Source: VFZS01 sp964353255 | GTDB lineage: Bacteria > Acidobacteriota > Terriglobia > Bryobacterales > Bryobacteraceae | NCBI GenBank assembly: GCA_964353255.1 | Contig: CAYGVJ010000081.1 | Span: forward strand, 1 to 24,997 | Direction of reading: 5' to 3' | Length of the DNA: 24,997 nucleotides | Part shown: piece by piece, positions 8,337 through 16,555 of the stretch | Layout of the letters: each line of letters starts with the position of its first letter | Position numbering within the stretch: position 1 is the stretch's first letter | Position numbers and translations under genes: made by a program | The notes under the pieces: model-generated | What the model saw: the letters and a program-made list of their open reading frames with translations, nothing else | Told to the model about the DNA's origin: nothing | The model's database searches: none

Positions 8337-9401
8337 ATGCCTTCTTACCCCGTGAACACGCCGGGGCGCAGTTATCGGACCGTAGTCGAGCGCGGCATCC
8401 TGGCGCGGGTTGCGGAGTACCTTCCGGCGCGGGCCGGCAAGGTCTTCGTGGTCACCACGGAAGACGTGTGGCGGCTGCACGGGGACGTATTGGCACGCGG
8501 TTTCCCGCATGAAGCGCTCTTCTATCCCGGCGGCGAGGAGCGCAAGCGGCTGGAGACGGTCGAAGCGCTGGCCGAGGAGATGGTGGCCCGCGGCGGCGAC
8601 CGCACCAGCGTGATCATTGCCTTCGGCGGCGGCATCGTCAATGACGTGGGGGGCTTCCTGGCGGCCGTGTTCATGCGCGGCATCCAGGTCATCCAGGTTC
8701 CGACCACGCTGCTTGCGCAGGTGGACGCCGGCCTCGGCGGCAAGACCGGGGTGAACCTGGAGGCCGGCAAGAACCTGGTCGGCGCGTTTCACCAGCCGCT
8801 GGCGGTCCTGATCGACCCCGACGTGCTTGAGACCTTGCCGGAGCGCGAGTACCGTGCCGGGCTGTTTGAGGTCCTCAAGTGCGGCGTCATTCGCAGCCCG
8901 GCCCTGTTTGCCCTGTTGGTGGAAAGGCGCCCGGAGGTGCTGGCGCGCGCGCCCGGCGTGATCGAGCAGATGATCGCCGAATCCGTGCGCATCAAGGCCG
9001 AGGTGGTCTCGGCCGACGAGCGGGAAAGCGACCTGCGGCGCATCCTCAACTTCGGCCACACCATCGGCCATGCCTTGGAGGCCGAGACCGCCTACGTGCG
9101 TTTCCTGCACGGTGAGGCGGTCGGCTTCGGCATGCGCGCGGCACTGCATCTGGCCGAGCGAACCGGGCATCTGGCAGCCGGGGACGCGGCCCAGATCCGG
9201 GACGCCCTTGATCTCTATGGCCCGTTGCCGTCGCTCGAAGGGATCAAGGCCGAGGCCCTGCTGGCGCGCCTGGGAAGGGACAAGAAGACAGTTCGCGGGC
9301 GAGTCCACTTCGTGCTGCCGGAGCGGATCGGGCAAGTGAAGGTGGTAAGCGGAATCGATGAGCTGGTGGTGCGCGCCGCCATCGAGGACGCGCTCCGATG
9401 A
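8337..9401 (+). CDS. aroB: 3-dehydroquinate synthase
   Basis: Converts DAHP to 3-dehydroquinate, the second shikimate step, using NAD and a divalent metal. The 354-residue protein matches family length. The glycine-rich NAD loop is FGGGIVNDVGGF (96-107), where the usual GGGVxGD appears as GGGIVND. The conserved blocks RGIQVIQVPTTLLAQVD (114-130), GGKTGVN (134-140) and KNLVGAFHQP (145-154) follow. Predicted metal ligands are E178 (in FEVLK), H241 (in GHTIGH) and H258 (in HGEAVGFGM); their spacing matches E. coli AroB. The frame stays open upstream into nadB antisense sequence, but the ATG at 8337 is the start giving normal length. No ribosome site is visible. It overlaps menG by 4 nt. Confidence 0.96.
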   Translation: MPSYPVNTPGRSYRTVVERGILARVAEYLPARAGKVFVVTTEDVWRLHGDVLARGFPHEALFYPGGEERKRLETVEALAEEMVARGGDRTSVIIAFGGGIVNDVGGFLAAVFMRGIQVIQVPTTLLAQVDAGLGGKTGVNLEAGKNLVGAFHQPLAVLIDPDVLETLPEREYRAGLFEVLKCGVIRSPALFALLVERRPEVLARAPGVIEQMIAESVRIKAEVVSADERESDLRRILNFGHTIGHALEAETAYVRFLHGEAVGFGMRAALHLAERTGHLAAGDAAQIRDALDLYGPLPSLEGIKAEALLARLGRDKKTVRGRVHFVLPERIGQVKVVSGIDELVVRAAIEDALR

Positions 9402-10105
9402 GCCGCGCGCGGGGCGCGCTGCCGGACGCCGCCTGGGTGCGCGGCATGTTCAGCCGGGTGGCGCCGCGCTACGACCTACTCAACCACCTGCTGTCATTCA
9501 ACCAGGACCGGCGCTGGCGCGCCCGCGCGGTGCGTCGCGTGAGCGAGATTCTGCGCCGGCCCGGCGCGCGAACGCTCGACCTGTGCTGTGGAACAGGGGA
9601 TCTGCTGCTGGCGCTTGAAGCGGCGTGTGGCCGCCCCGTCATCGGCTGTGACTTCTCCCGCACTATGCTGGAGCAGGCCCGGCGCAAGCGCAGCCGTTCG
9701 CTGCTCGTGGAAGGCGACGCCCTGCAACTGCCGCTGGCCGACGCTTCCTTCGATCTGGTGACGATTGCCTTCGGCCTTCGCAACCTGGCGGATTACAGCG
9801 CGGGCCTCGCCGAAATGCGACGTGTACTGCGGCCGGGCGGCTACGCGGCGATACTGGAGTTCTCGCAGCCGCCGAACAGGCTATGGCGGGCGCTCTACGG
9901 ATTCTACTCACGCCGCCTGCTGCCGGTGATCGGCGGCGTGATCTCCGGCTCCTGGAGCGCCTACCGCTACCTGCCCGCCTCGGTCAGCCGTTTCCCCGCG
10001 CCGGAGGAGCTGGCGGAGGAGATGCGCGTTGCTGGCTTCCGCGAGGCAACCTTCGAGCGGATGGCCGGCGGCATCGTGGCCCTGCACCTCGGCCAGGCGG
10101 TTTAA
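9398..10105 (+). CDS. menG: Demethylmenaquinone methyltransferase (UbiE/MenG family)
   Basis: SAM-dependent C-methyltransferase for the last step of menaquinone synthesis. The 235-residue protein has the family opening VRGMFSRVAPRYDLLNHLLS (about 14-33), the SAM-binding motif I LDLCCGTGDLL (60-70), a motif-II acidic CDF, IAFGLRNL (123-130), which is typical of UbiE/MenG, and the signature YRYLPASVSRFP. The same family can act on ubiquinone precursors. The menaquinone assignment rests on the inferred lineage. The start ATG overlaps the aroB stop as ATGA, so the pair is probably one transcription unit. Its stop is only 5 nt from the first repeat of the following array. Confidence 0.93.
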   Translation: MSRARGALPDAAWVRGMFSRVAPRYDLLNHLLSFNQDRRWRARAVRRVSEILRRPGARTLDLCCGTGDLLLALEAACGRPVIGCDFSRTMLEQARRKRSRSLLVEGDALQLPLADASFDLVTIAFGLRNLADYSAGLAEMRRVLRPGGYAAILEFSQPPNRLWRALYGFYSRRLLPVIGGVISGSWSAYRYLPASVSRFPAPEELAEEMRVAGFREATFERMAGGIVALHLGQAV

Positions 10106-10392
10106 CGGTTTCGCGCCAAGCCCGCCAAGGTCACGCCAAGCTCGCCAAGAATCCAGAAAAAAGAATCCTTTGGGTTCTTTGCGTGAAACAACCGGGTTCG
10201 CGCCAAGCCCGCCAAGGTTTTCCTCTAAGCCTTTATTTTCGTGTTCTTTGCGTGCTTTGCGTGATCTTTGCGTCCTTTGCGTGAAACAACCGGGTTCGCG
10301 CCAAGCTCGCCAAGGTCACGCCAAGCTCGCCAAGAATCCAGAAAAAAGAATCCTTTGCGTGCCTGGCGGGATCTTTGCGTCCTTTGTGCGAA
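10106..10392. repeat. Imperfect repeat array, left block (units 1-3)
   Basis: Three head-to-tail units begin with TTCGCGCCAAG at 10110, 10197 and 10295. Each has a left module of CGCCAAG heptamers, a short A/T-richer spacer and a right module of CTTTGCG heptamers ending in GTGAA. Units are joined by the 9-nt linker ACAACCGGG (10188-10196 and 10286-10294). The right module is an imperfect reverse complement of the left one (CTTGGCG against CTTTGCG), so each unit can fold on itself. Units 1 and 3 share one spacer type (GA-rich, around 10150-10168 and 10333-10351); unit 2 has another. The block fills the space from 5 nt after menG to 6 nt before the GxxExxY stop codon. Open frames through it encode only the repeat and are not genes. 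Confidence 0.92.
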
Positions 10393-10397
10393 GTGTT

Positions 10398-10781
10398 CTA
10401 CTCGGGGAGATTGTCCACCAGCCGGGTGATGCCGTCCCTGATCAGAGCGACGTTGAAGTTAATCAGCAGGCCCAGGTGTCTGCCGCTCAGGCGGAGGTAC
10501 GTCAATAGCTGCTTCTTGTGCACCGGGGCCACTTCTTCAACTGACTTCACTTCCACGATCACCCTCTCTTCCACCATGAGATCTGCGCGAAAGCCGGTCT
10601 CGAAGTGGAGCGCCCCGTAAGCGACCGGAACCGGCTGCTGGCGGCTCACGCGAAGCCCCCGCTGCTCCAGCTCGCACGCCAAGGCTGCTTCGTAGACTGA
10701 CTCCAGCAACCCAGGGCCAAGGGTCTTGTGTACGTGTAAGGCGGCCTCGACTATCCCGCGTGCGGCCTCGTTCTCCGTCAC
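10398..10781 (-). CDS. GxxExxY family protein (PD-(D/E)xK nuclease-like fold)
   Basis: A 127-residue protein of the GxxExxY family, named for the motif seen here as GLLESVY (residues 24-30). The family is assigned a PD-(D/E)xK-like fold. Candidate active-site residues are E27, D67 in FRADLMV and the VEVK of 76-79 (E77, K79). QLLTYLRLSG (91-100) and LGLLINFNV (103-111) are other family hallmarks. The start is GTG at 10781 (MTENE), as usual for the family, with no convincing ribosome site. Its molecular function is not established; nucleic-acid cleavage is an inference from the fold. The gene sits inside the repeat array, opposite to menG and in the same direction as pcm. All key residues are intact, so it looks functional rather than decayed. 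Confidence 0.93.
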   Translation of the reverse strand: MTENEAARGIVEAALHVHKTLGPGLLESVYEAALACELEQRGLRVSRQQPVPVAYGALHFETGFRADLMVEERVIVEVKSVEEVAPVHKKQLLTYLRLSGRHLGLLINFNVALIRDGITRLVDNLPE

Positions 10782-10812
10782 ACGATATAGTCCCGCCGGG
10801 GCGCAGACTTCT

Positions 10813-11279
10813 CTAGGGGTTTCCCGCCAAGCCCGCCAAGGTTTTCCTCTAAGCCTTTATTTTCGTGTTCTTTGCGTGCNNNNNNNNNNNNNNNNNNNNN
10901 NNNNNNNNNNNNNNNNNNNNNNNNNNNNNNNNNNNNNNNNNNNNNNNNNNNNNNNNNNNNNNNNNNNNNNNNNNNNNNNCCAAGCCCGCCAAGGTTTTCC
11001 TCTAAGCCTTTATTTTCGTGTTCTTTGCGTGCTTGGCGTGATCTTTGCGTTCTTTGCGTGAAACAACCGGGTTCGCGCCAAGCACGCCAAGGACCCGCCA
11101 AGCTCGCCAAGGTTTCCCTTTAAGTTTCGATTCCGGTGTTCTTTGCGTGCTTTGCGGGACCTTTGCGTCCTCTGCGTGAAACAACCGGGTTCGCGCCAAG
11201 CCCGCCAAGGTTTTCCTCTAAGCCTTTATTTTCGTGTTCTTTGCGTGCTTGGCGTGATCTTTGCGTTCTTTGCGCGAAA
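10813..11279. repeat. Imperfect repeat array, right block (units 4-7, interrupted by assembly gap)
   Basis: The same repeat resumes upstream of the GxxExxY start, in the same orientation as the left block. Unit 4 starts at about 10820 and runs into the N gap. A unit 5 emerges from the gap at 10980 and ends at 11062. Unit 6 is 11072-11180 and unit 7 is 11190-11279. The linker ACAACCGGG recurs at 11063-11071 and 11181-11189. Units 2, 4, 5 and 7 share a nearly identical spacer (for example 11211-11237); unit 6 has a diverged spacer and an extra left heptamer pair. The array stops 5 nt before the pcm stop codon. Real copy number is unknown because of the gap. Confidence 0.92.
10880..10979. other. 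Assembly gap (100 N)
   Basis: Exactly 100 unknown bases, a conventional placeholder for a gap of unestimated size. It falls inside the repeat array, where short-read assembly would be expected to fail, so the true length and content are unknown. Confidence 0.98.
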
Positions 11280-11284
11280 CCTGC

Positions 11285-11920
11285 TCACCGCAGCGGCACG
11301 AAGCGGCAGTAAGTGGCCACGCGCGAGGTGAGTTCCCCCCCGATCTTGCGGATCACCCGCAGCTCCTGCTCCCAGGAGCCGCCCACCGGGATCACCAGCC
11401 GGCCGCCCTCTCGGAGCTGCTCGATGAGCGCCGGCGGGGTCTCATCGGCGGCGGCGGCCACCGAAATGCCCTCGTACGGGGCGCACTCCGGCCAGCCCTT
11501 CGAGCCGTCCCCGCAAATCACGGTGATGTTGGCGGCGCGCCCGGTCTTCTCCAGGTTCTGCCGCGCCATCTCAGCCAGCTCGGGAATCAGCTCGATGGTG
11601 ATCACCTTGCCGGCGAGCGCTCCCAGCACCGCAGCGTGGTAGCCGCAGCCGGCCCCCACCTCCAGCACAGTCTCCGTGCCGGTTAGCTCCAGGCACTGCG
11701 CCATCAGCGCCACCATGTAAGGCTGCGAGATAGTCTGCTCGTGTCCTATGGGCGCCGGGTCATCGGCGTAACTGGCCCCGCGGTGGGCGGCCGGAACAAA
11801 CTCCTCCCGCGGGATCTCCAGCATCGTGGTCAGCACGCGCTCGTCGCGTATACCGCGCCCGCGGAGCTGTCGCTCCACCATGAACCGGCGCTGCTCGGAC
11901 CACTCCATACTCGTGTGCAT
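11285..11920 (-). CDS. pcm: Protein-L-isoaspartate O-methyltransferase
   Basis: Methylates isoaspartyl residues in aged proteins, starting their repair in the cytoplasm or periplasm. The protein has 211 residues, the usual length. It carries the PCMT signature GHEQTISQPYMVALM, the SAM-binding motif VLEVGAGCGYHAAVLG and the C-terminal RFVPL. The start could be the ATG at 11920 or the ATG at 11908 (MEWSEQRR); neither has a strong ribosome site. It follows tamB by 19 bp on the same strand and is probably the last gene of the envelope operon. Protein repair next to outer-membrane assembly genes may be incidental. Its 3' end borders the repeat array. Confidence 0.95.
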   Translation of the reverse strand: MHTSMEWSEQRRFMVERQLRGRGIRDERVLTTMLEIPREEFVPAAHRGASYADDPAPIGHEQTISQPYMVALMAQCLELTGTETVLEVGAGCGYHAAVLGALAGKVITIELIPELAEMARQNLEKTGRAANITVICGDGSKGWPECAPYEGISVAAAADETPPALIEQLREGGRLVIPVGGSWEQELRVIRKIGGELTSRVATYCRFVPLR

Positions 11921-11939
11921 CTGGAGCCAGCCTACAAGC

Positions 11940-14900
11940 TTACTTGAAGCGCTTCTTGTAGAGGAAGTCCACGCCGAACAACCCGTTCTCCTCCCGAACG
12001 GCCACCACGGACCAGTGCTTGGCGAAGCCCCACTCGGCGCGAATGGCCTGCTCCTGCGCCCGCGTCAGGTTCGTGATGTAGGTGAAGGTCAGGCTGGGCG
12101 AAAGTTGCTGCTCGACCGTCAAACGCGCCTCGGGTGTGTTGCTGGTGCCGGAAATCGTCGGGTCGATCTTCAGGCGGCTGACGCCGAAGAACCGCTGGAG
12201 ACGCCCGGAGAGCGGGGTGGCGATGGCCTGGCCCATCAGCGCCGTGGCGCCCGCCTGCTCCCAGCTTTGCGATTGCGCGGTCCGGGCGCCCACCAGCCCG
12301 GGCGCGCTGGCCGGCTCACGCCCGGTCGCCAGCAGCCCAACGATGTCGGCGAGTTGGAGCGGGGGATCGGAACGGTAGGTGACGTTCAGGTTGTTGATGG
12401 GACCGCTCAAGGTCATCGTCACATCCACGCCCCGCACCTTGGTTTGGAGGTCCAGCTTCATGATCGGCTCGATCCGGGCGGGGTTGGCGAAAGTGATTTC
12501 ACCCGAATCGATCGTGTACCGGTTGCCGAAGAACAGGACCTCGCCCTGGTTGACCAGCACCTGGCCCAGCACAACCGGGCGGGCGGGATCGCCGCGCAGC
12601 CGCAGCTCCGCCTGGGCCTGGAGCCCGCGAGTCAGCGCGGTCTCCAGCCGCGCTTGCGGCGCCGTACGCACCCGAACGTCAAAACGGAGACCCTCGGTGA
12701 GCACGCCGGGCCGGGCGGAAACCGAAGCCGGCTGCACGCTGGAGGCCAGCAGCGAGCCCAGGTCGGTTTGAGGATTGAAGGTAATCCGGGAGATGGTGGC
12801 TTCCCCACCCAGCAGGCTGCGCTCGCTGGTGCCCGTCAGGCTCAGGGCCGCGTTGGCGGTCACGCTCGCCCCGGTCGGGTCGCGGTACCGCACCTGCTCG
12901 GCGCGGGCCTGCAAGTGGTAGGTAACGGGGGCGCCGAAGCCGATGAAACCGCTCACGCTCACCTTGCCGCCGCCGCTTTCGGCGCTGAAACGTTCCAGGG
13001 TCGCGCGGTCGCCGTAAAGAAAGGCCACCGCACTGATCTTGTCGAGACCGTTGGGGAAGCCCGACAGGTAGAGCGTGCCGTCTTGAATCTCCGCCCGGCC
13101 GTAGACCTCCGGCTGGTCCAGAGGACCGCGGAAGACCGCATCCAGCGAGAGCTGGCCCGAGGAAGACACTTCCGGATCCAGATTCCGTAACACCGCCAGG
13201 TTCACGGCGCCCTGGAGGCGCAGGTTCCAAGGAGCCTTGGCCCGGAAGGTCACGTCGCCCGAAGCCCAGACCGCGGTGTACTGGCCCACAAACTCGGCTT
13301 TGCGGATGGTGGCGCCCTTCCAGTCCGCTTCGACGCGCACCGGCCCGCGGTTCCTTACCGTCAGGTCCGTGCCGGGCGCCAGGCGGGCGCCCTCGAGGCG
13401 CGGGACAATCTCGACCGTCGGCAGATCGATTGTCGCCCGCCAGGTCGGCGGTTCGAGCGCCGAACCCGAGAAGGCGATCTTGCCCGCCAGGAAACCGTGG
13501 AAGGGAAGTTCCGGCCGGCGCTGCTGCGGTCCCAGCCGGGCTCTCAAGGCGGCGAAGTCCAGCCGGCCGAACTCGATTGTCCCCTGGGCCGGGTAGTTGC
13601 CTTCCAAGGTGCACTGGCTCGTGCCATGGACCGCCGAGCCGGCCAGCATCCCGGTGAGGTTTAGGCTCAGAGACCGTCCGCCGGTCACTGCCGTAAACAG
13701 CAGAGTGCCTATGGGTGTCTTCTCCACCGCCAGGTCGCCGGCGCGGAGCTGCCCATTGACCGCACTCACTCGCAGGCCCGCCGGCGCCAGTTCCAGAACG
13801 CCGGTCAGCCGCCCCTCGATCTGTCCCTCCAGCCCGGGACTGCGCTCCTGAATCACATGCAGCCGCCCAAGCTGCACACCCTTGGCCGAGACGTCCAGTT
13901 GAAGGTTCCCTTGCCTCCAGTCCTGCCGGGCAGGCCGGAAGGCGCCCGCCGCCTCAACCCGGCCCGGGCCAAGCTGAACCGTGGCCGAGGAAATCTCCAG
14001 CAGGCCCTGCGAGTAGCGGGCCTGGGCTTCGAGACGGTCGAACGGCTCCTCGTATGCCACGCCACGAAGCACCGTGATTCCGCCGGCGGCCTGGGGCGCG
14101 CTAACACTCCCCGAGAGGCTGATTGCAGCCGTCAGGTCGCCCGAGGCGGGCAGCTTCAGGCCGGCCTCAGCCAGTAGCTCCGCCAAATCGGGTGCCCGCA
14201 GCGAGAGACTCCCGGAAACCGCCTGCTCGGGTTCCGGAGTCCAGTTTCGCAAGTCGGCCCTTACGGACCCGCTCAGACGCATCCGGCGCTTGCGCACGAC
14301 CAAGTCGTCGATCCGAACCTGTCTCTGAGATACAGCGATGCTGCCTTCCAGCCAGTCGAGCGCGCGGCCCTCCAGAACGAACTGCGAGATCCCGAAGCGG
14401 CCCTGAACTTGTGGATCTTCGAGCGGTCCGCTTACGGACCCTCGGAAGCTGGCCTCGCCGTTTTCAAGCCGCAGAGGCAACGACGGCGGCGCCTTCTCGC
14501 TGAGCATGGCGAGCGCCGGCTCGAAGTCGCTCAGATTCCTGGTGTGAAGCTCAAGCTCGAGTCGCTGCCCTAACGTGCCCGCGAACTGGATGCGAGTGGA
14601 AGGCGTGGCCAGCCACGACTGGGCCAGCTCCAGCCGCCCGGTGCGCTGGCTGTAAGAGGCTTCCAGCAAACCCTCCAACGGATGAGGGCCCGCATCCGGC
14701 GTGAGCGCCAGCTTGCCGGCGGCCTCCAAATCCTCGGCCTTCCCCTTACGCAACCTTGCGGAAACCCGGATAGGTCCCGAGAGCACCCCGCTCCAGGCCA
14801 CCCTGGGGGTGCCCGGCACGCGGGTCAGCTCATCCAGCGAGAAGCCGGTCAGGTGCCCGGTCACCGAGAAATCCTCGAAGCGGCGCAGCTCGGCCCGGCC

Positions 14901-15926
14901 GGCCAGCCGGCCCCGCAATGCGGAAACAACCAGGTCGCGGAATTCCAGCCTCTCCGGGGTGAGCGCCACTTCCGCGGCCACGGCAATGTTCTCCACCCTC
15001 ACGCCCCGGTGCCGCAACGCCAGCCCGTTGGCCCGGAGCGCACCGCTCGCGGCGTAGCCTCCGGGCGCGAGCGAGGCTCTCCCGGCCAGTTTCACGCTGC
15101 CCCGAGGGCTCAGGGCGTCGAAAGCGAGCGCCGGGGCGATGTCCTTCACTGCCATTACCGCGGAGTACTCCAGTTCCACGCGTGGCGAAACGAAGCCTTC
15201 GAGCGCGCCCTTCGCCTCCAGGCGCGAGCCGTTCATCGCGACCCGCAGGCTGGTCACCTCAAGCCGCTTTCGGTCCAAGGCCAGGCGCGCATCCACGTCG
15301 AGCGGGAAAGCGGCGGCCGGTCCGGAGGGAACTGCCAGCCCGCGAAAAGAGACCTCTCCTCGGTACCGCTGGCCGGTGGCTTCGTAAACGATGTGCGTCA
15401 TGAGATCTTCGCCGCGCGCATCCAGGGGCAGGCTGTGAATGCCCGCCCGGAACGTGCCGTTCACAACATTGAAGCGCCGCACAGCGAGGTCGAGAATCAC
15501 CTCCACGGGGCTCTTGAGCGGCTCGCGCGCAGCCTGCGGCGTGGGGAGGTTCGTCCGGCCGTCCGGGTAGACGATCACGTTGATCTCGGGCGCCTCCAGC
15601 GCGAGTGACTGGATATCCACTTTGCGCTCGAAAACCGAGACCAGCTTCAAGCCCACGCGGACCGACCGGGCGCGGAACAACGGGGCTTCGCCGGGCCCCT
15701 CGGTTCCATGCAGGACCAGCCCGCGGGCCTCCCCCTCCAGACCGCGCCAGCGGAAATCGAACGCCGCCAGCTCGACGCGGCCGCCGGTAGCGGTTTCGAT
15801 TTCCCAGACGATGCGATCGCGCAACCGGTCGCGGAACCACCGCGTCTGGAGGACCACCAGTGCCGCCACCACCAGGAGGGCCGCGGCGGCCAGCGTGTAA
15901 AGCGCGATCCTGCCCCAACGCTTCAC
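11940..15926 (-). CDS. tamB: TamB-like translocation/assembly module protein (DUF490)
   Basis: Very large (1328 residues) inner-membrane-anchored periplasmic protein. One transmembrane helix at about residues 7-27 is followed by a long stretch of beta-rich repeats. The C-terminal region (about the last 350 residues) is the TamB domain, recognisable from GEVLFFGNRYTIDSGEITF, the conserved LSGPINNLNVTYRSDPPL, and the final LTFTYITNL and GVDFLYKKRF. AsmA-family proteins such as TamB, YhdP and YdbH form bridge-like grooves proposed to carry phospholipids to the outer membrane; TamB also partners an Omp85 protein. Here an Omp85 gene lies two genes upstream, matching that pairing. Start ATG overlaps the preceding gene's stop by 4 nt. 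Confidence 0.92.
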   Translation of the reverse strand: MKRWGRIALYTLAAAALLVVAALVVLQTRWFRDRLRDRIVWEIETATGGRVELAAFDFRWRGLEGEARGLVLHGTEGPGEAPLFRARSVRVGLKLVSVFERKVDIQSLALEAPEINVIVYPDGRTNLPTPQAAREPLKSPVEVILDLAVRRFNVVNGTFRAGIHSLPLDARGEDLMTHIVYEATGQRYRGEVSFRGLAVPSGPAAAFPLDVDARLALDRKRLEVTSLRVAMNGSRLEAKGALEGFVSPRVELEYSAVMAVKDIAPALAFDALSPRGSVKLAGRASLAPGGYAASGALRANGLALRHRGVRVENIAVAAEVALTPERLEFRDLVVSALRGRLAGRAELRRFEDFSVTGHLTGFSLDELTRVPGTPRVAWSGVLSGPIRVSARLRKGKAEDLEAAGKLALTPDAGPHPLEGLLEASYSQRTGRLELAQSWLATPSTRIQFAGTLGQRLELELHTRNLSDFEPALAMLSEKAPPSLPLRLENGEASFRGSVSGPLEDPQVQGRFGISQFVLEGRALDWLEGSIAVSQRQVRIDDLVVRKRRMRLSGSVRADLRNWTPEPEQAVSGSLSLRAPDLAELLAEAGLKLPASGDLTAAISLSGSVSAPQAAGGITVLRGVAYEEPFDRLEAQARYSQGLLEISSATVQLGPGRVEAAGAFRPARQDWRQGNLQLDVSAKGVQLGRLHVIQERSPGLEGQIEGRLTGVLELAPAGLRVSAVNGQLRAGDLAVEKTPIGTLLFTAVTGGRSLSLNLTGMLAGSAVHGTSQCTLEGNYPAQGTIEFGRLDFAALRARLGPQQRRPELPFHGFLAGKIAFSGSALEPPTWRATIDLPTVEIVPRLEGARLAPGTDLTVRNRGPVRVEADWKGATIRKAEFVGQYTAVWASGDVTFRAKAPWNLRLQGAVNLAVLRNLDPEVSSSGQLSLDAVFRGPLDQPEVYGRAEIQDGTLYLSGFPNGLDKISAVAFLYGDRATLERFSAESGGGKVSVSGFIGFGAPVTYHLQARAEQVRYRDPTGASVTANAALSLTGTSERSLLGGEATISRITFNPQTDLGSLLASSVQPASVSARPGVLTEGLRFDVRVRTAPQARLETALTRGLQAQAELRLRGDPARPVVLGQVLVNQGEVLFFGNRYTIDSGEITFANPARIEPIMKLDLQTKVRGVDVTMTLSGPINNLNVTYRSDPPLQLADIVGLLATGREPASAPGLVGARTAQSQSWEQAGATALMGQAIATPLSGRLQRFFGVSRLKIDPTISGTSNTPEARLTVEQQLSPSLTFTYITNLTRAQEQAIRAEWGFAKHWSVVAVREENGLFGVDFLYKKRFK

Positions 15927-16555
15927 TGGAACGCTTCCTCCCTATAGACGATGCGCACGCGTTCCCGCGTTTCACGCAGCCAGCGGTCCACGGCCTTGTC
16001 CACGCCCGCGGCCGCCAGGGCCTCCTCACACTGGGCCCGCGCCTCCTCGAAGGAGGTCCGCGCCTGGACGCTACGCTTCTCGTAGCAGTCCTTGATTTCG
16101 CTCTCTGTCACCTGGACCTCGGGTCTGAAGCGCGCCCCGATGAAACGCAGCAGGGCCGCCTGGCGGAGCAGGTATTGCTTCAATTCCTCCTCGGTGATTT
16201 CGTACGCTCTCAGCGCCGCGCGGTATTGCGCCTCCGGGAAACGCTCGCGCTTGAGTCGGTCGATCGCTTGATCGGCCGCGCTGGGCGGCGCCGCCGGGTA
16301 GCGGGTCAGCTCCATTTCCCGCTGGAGGAGGAGCTGCTCGACCAGGCGGCCGGCCATGCGCCGCCGCGCCTCCCCTCTGACATCCGGCTTCTCGCCGTTC
16401 AGAAAGGCCGCCAGGCGGATCTCTTCGAGCACCCGGCTCTGGGTGATCACCTGGCTGTCCACGGTCACCGCAATGCGGTCGATGACTTGGGCGCCCCTGA
16501 GTCCCGGTGATGCCAGCAGCGCGCCTACAATCAAAGATCCGCGAACGCTCCGCAT
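15923..16555 (-). CDS. SurA-like periplasmic chaperone without parvulin domain
   Basis: A 210-residue protein with a short signal peptide (about residues 1-22, ending GLRGA) followed by IDRIAVTVDSQVITQSRVLE, the typical opening of SurA/PpiC-type chaperones. The helical N-domain continues with LVEQLLLQREM (71-81) and ITEEELKQYLLRQ (120-132). The protein ends with a helix (KAVDRWLRETRERVRIVY) like the C-terminal part of SurA's chaperone domain. No parvulin (PPIase) domain can be fitted in this length. A role in escorting outer-membrane proteins to the neighbouring Omp85 is inferred. The ATG at 16555 shares one base with the Omp85 stop (TGATG). A longer upstream frame exists but only antisenses or shadows the Omp85 gene. 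Confidence 0.83.
   Translation of the reverse strand: MRSVRGSLIVGALLASPGLRGAQVIDRIAVTVDSQVITQSRVLEEIRLAAFLNGEKPDVRGEARRRMAGRLVEQLLLQREMELTRYPAAPPSAADQAIDRLKRERFPEAQYRAALRAYEITEEELKQYLLRQAALLRFIGARFRPEVQVTESEIKDCYEKRSVQARTSFEEARAQCEEALAAAGVDKAVDRWLRETRERVRIVYREEAFQ

Noticed and set aside
10398..10781. Classifying the GxxExxY gene as a transposase or the region as an insertion sequence
   Set aside because: No DDE, HUH or recombinase motif, no terminal inverted repeats tightly flanking the gene and no target-site duplication could be identified.
10110..11279. CRISPR array
   Set aside because: The repeated parts are longer than the variable parts, spacers recur instead of being unique, units vary from about 87 to 118 bp, and no cas genes are present.
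10106..11331. Open frames through the repeats giving peptides such as RQARQG and LCVKQPGS
   Set aside because: They encode only the repeat, recur in several frames and on both strands, and cross the N gap; no ribosome sites.
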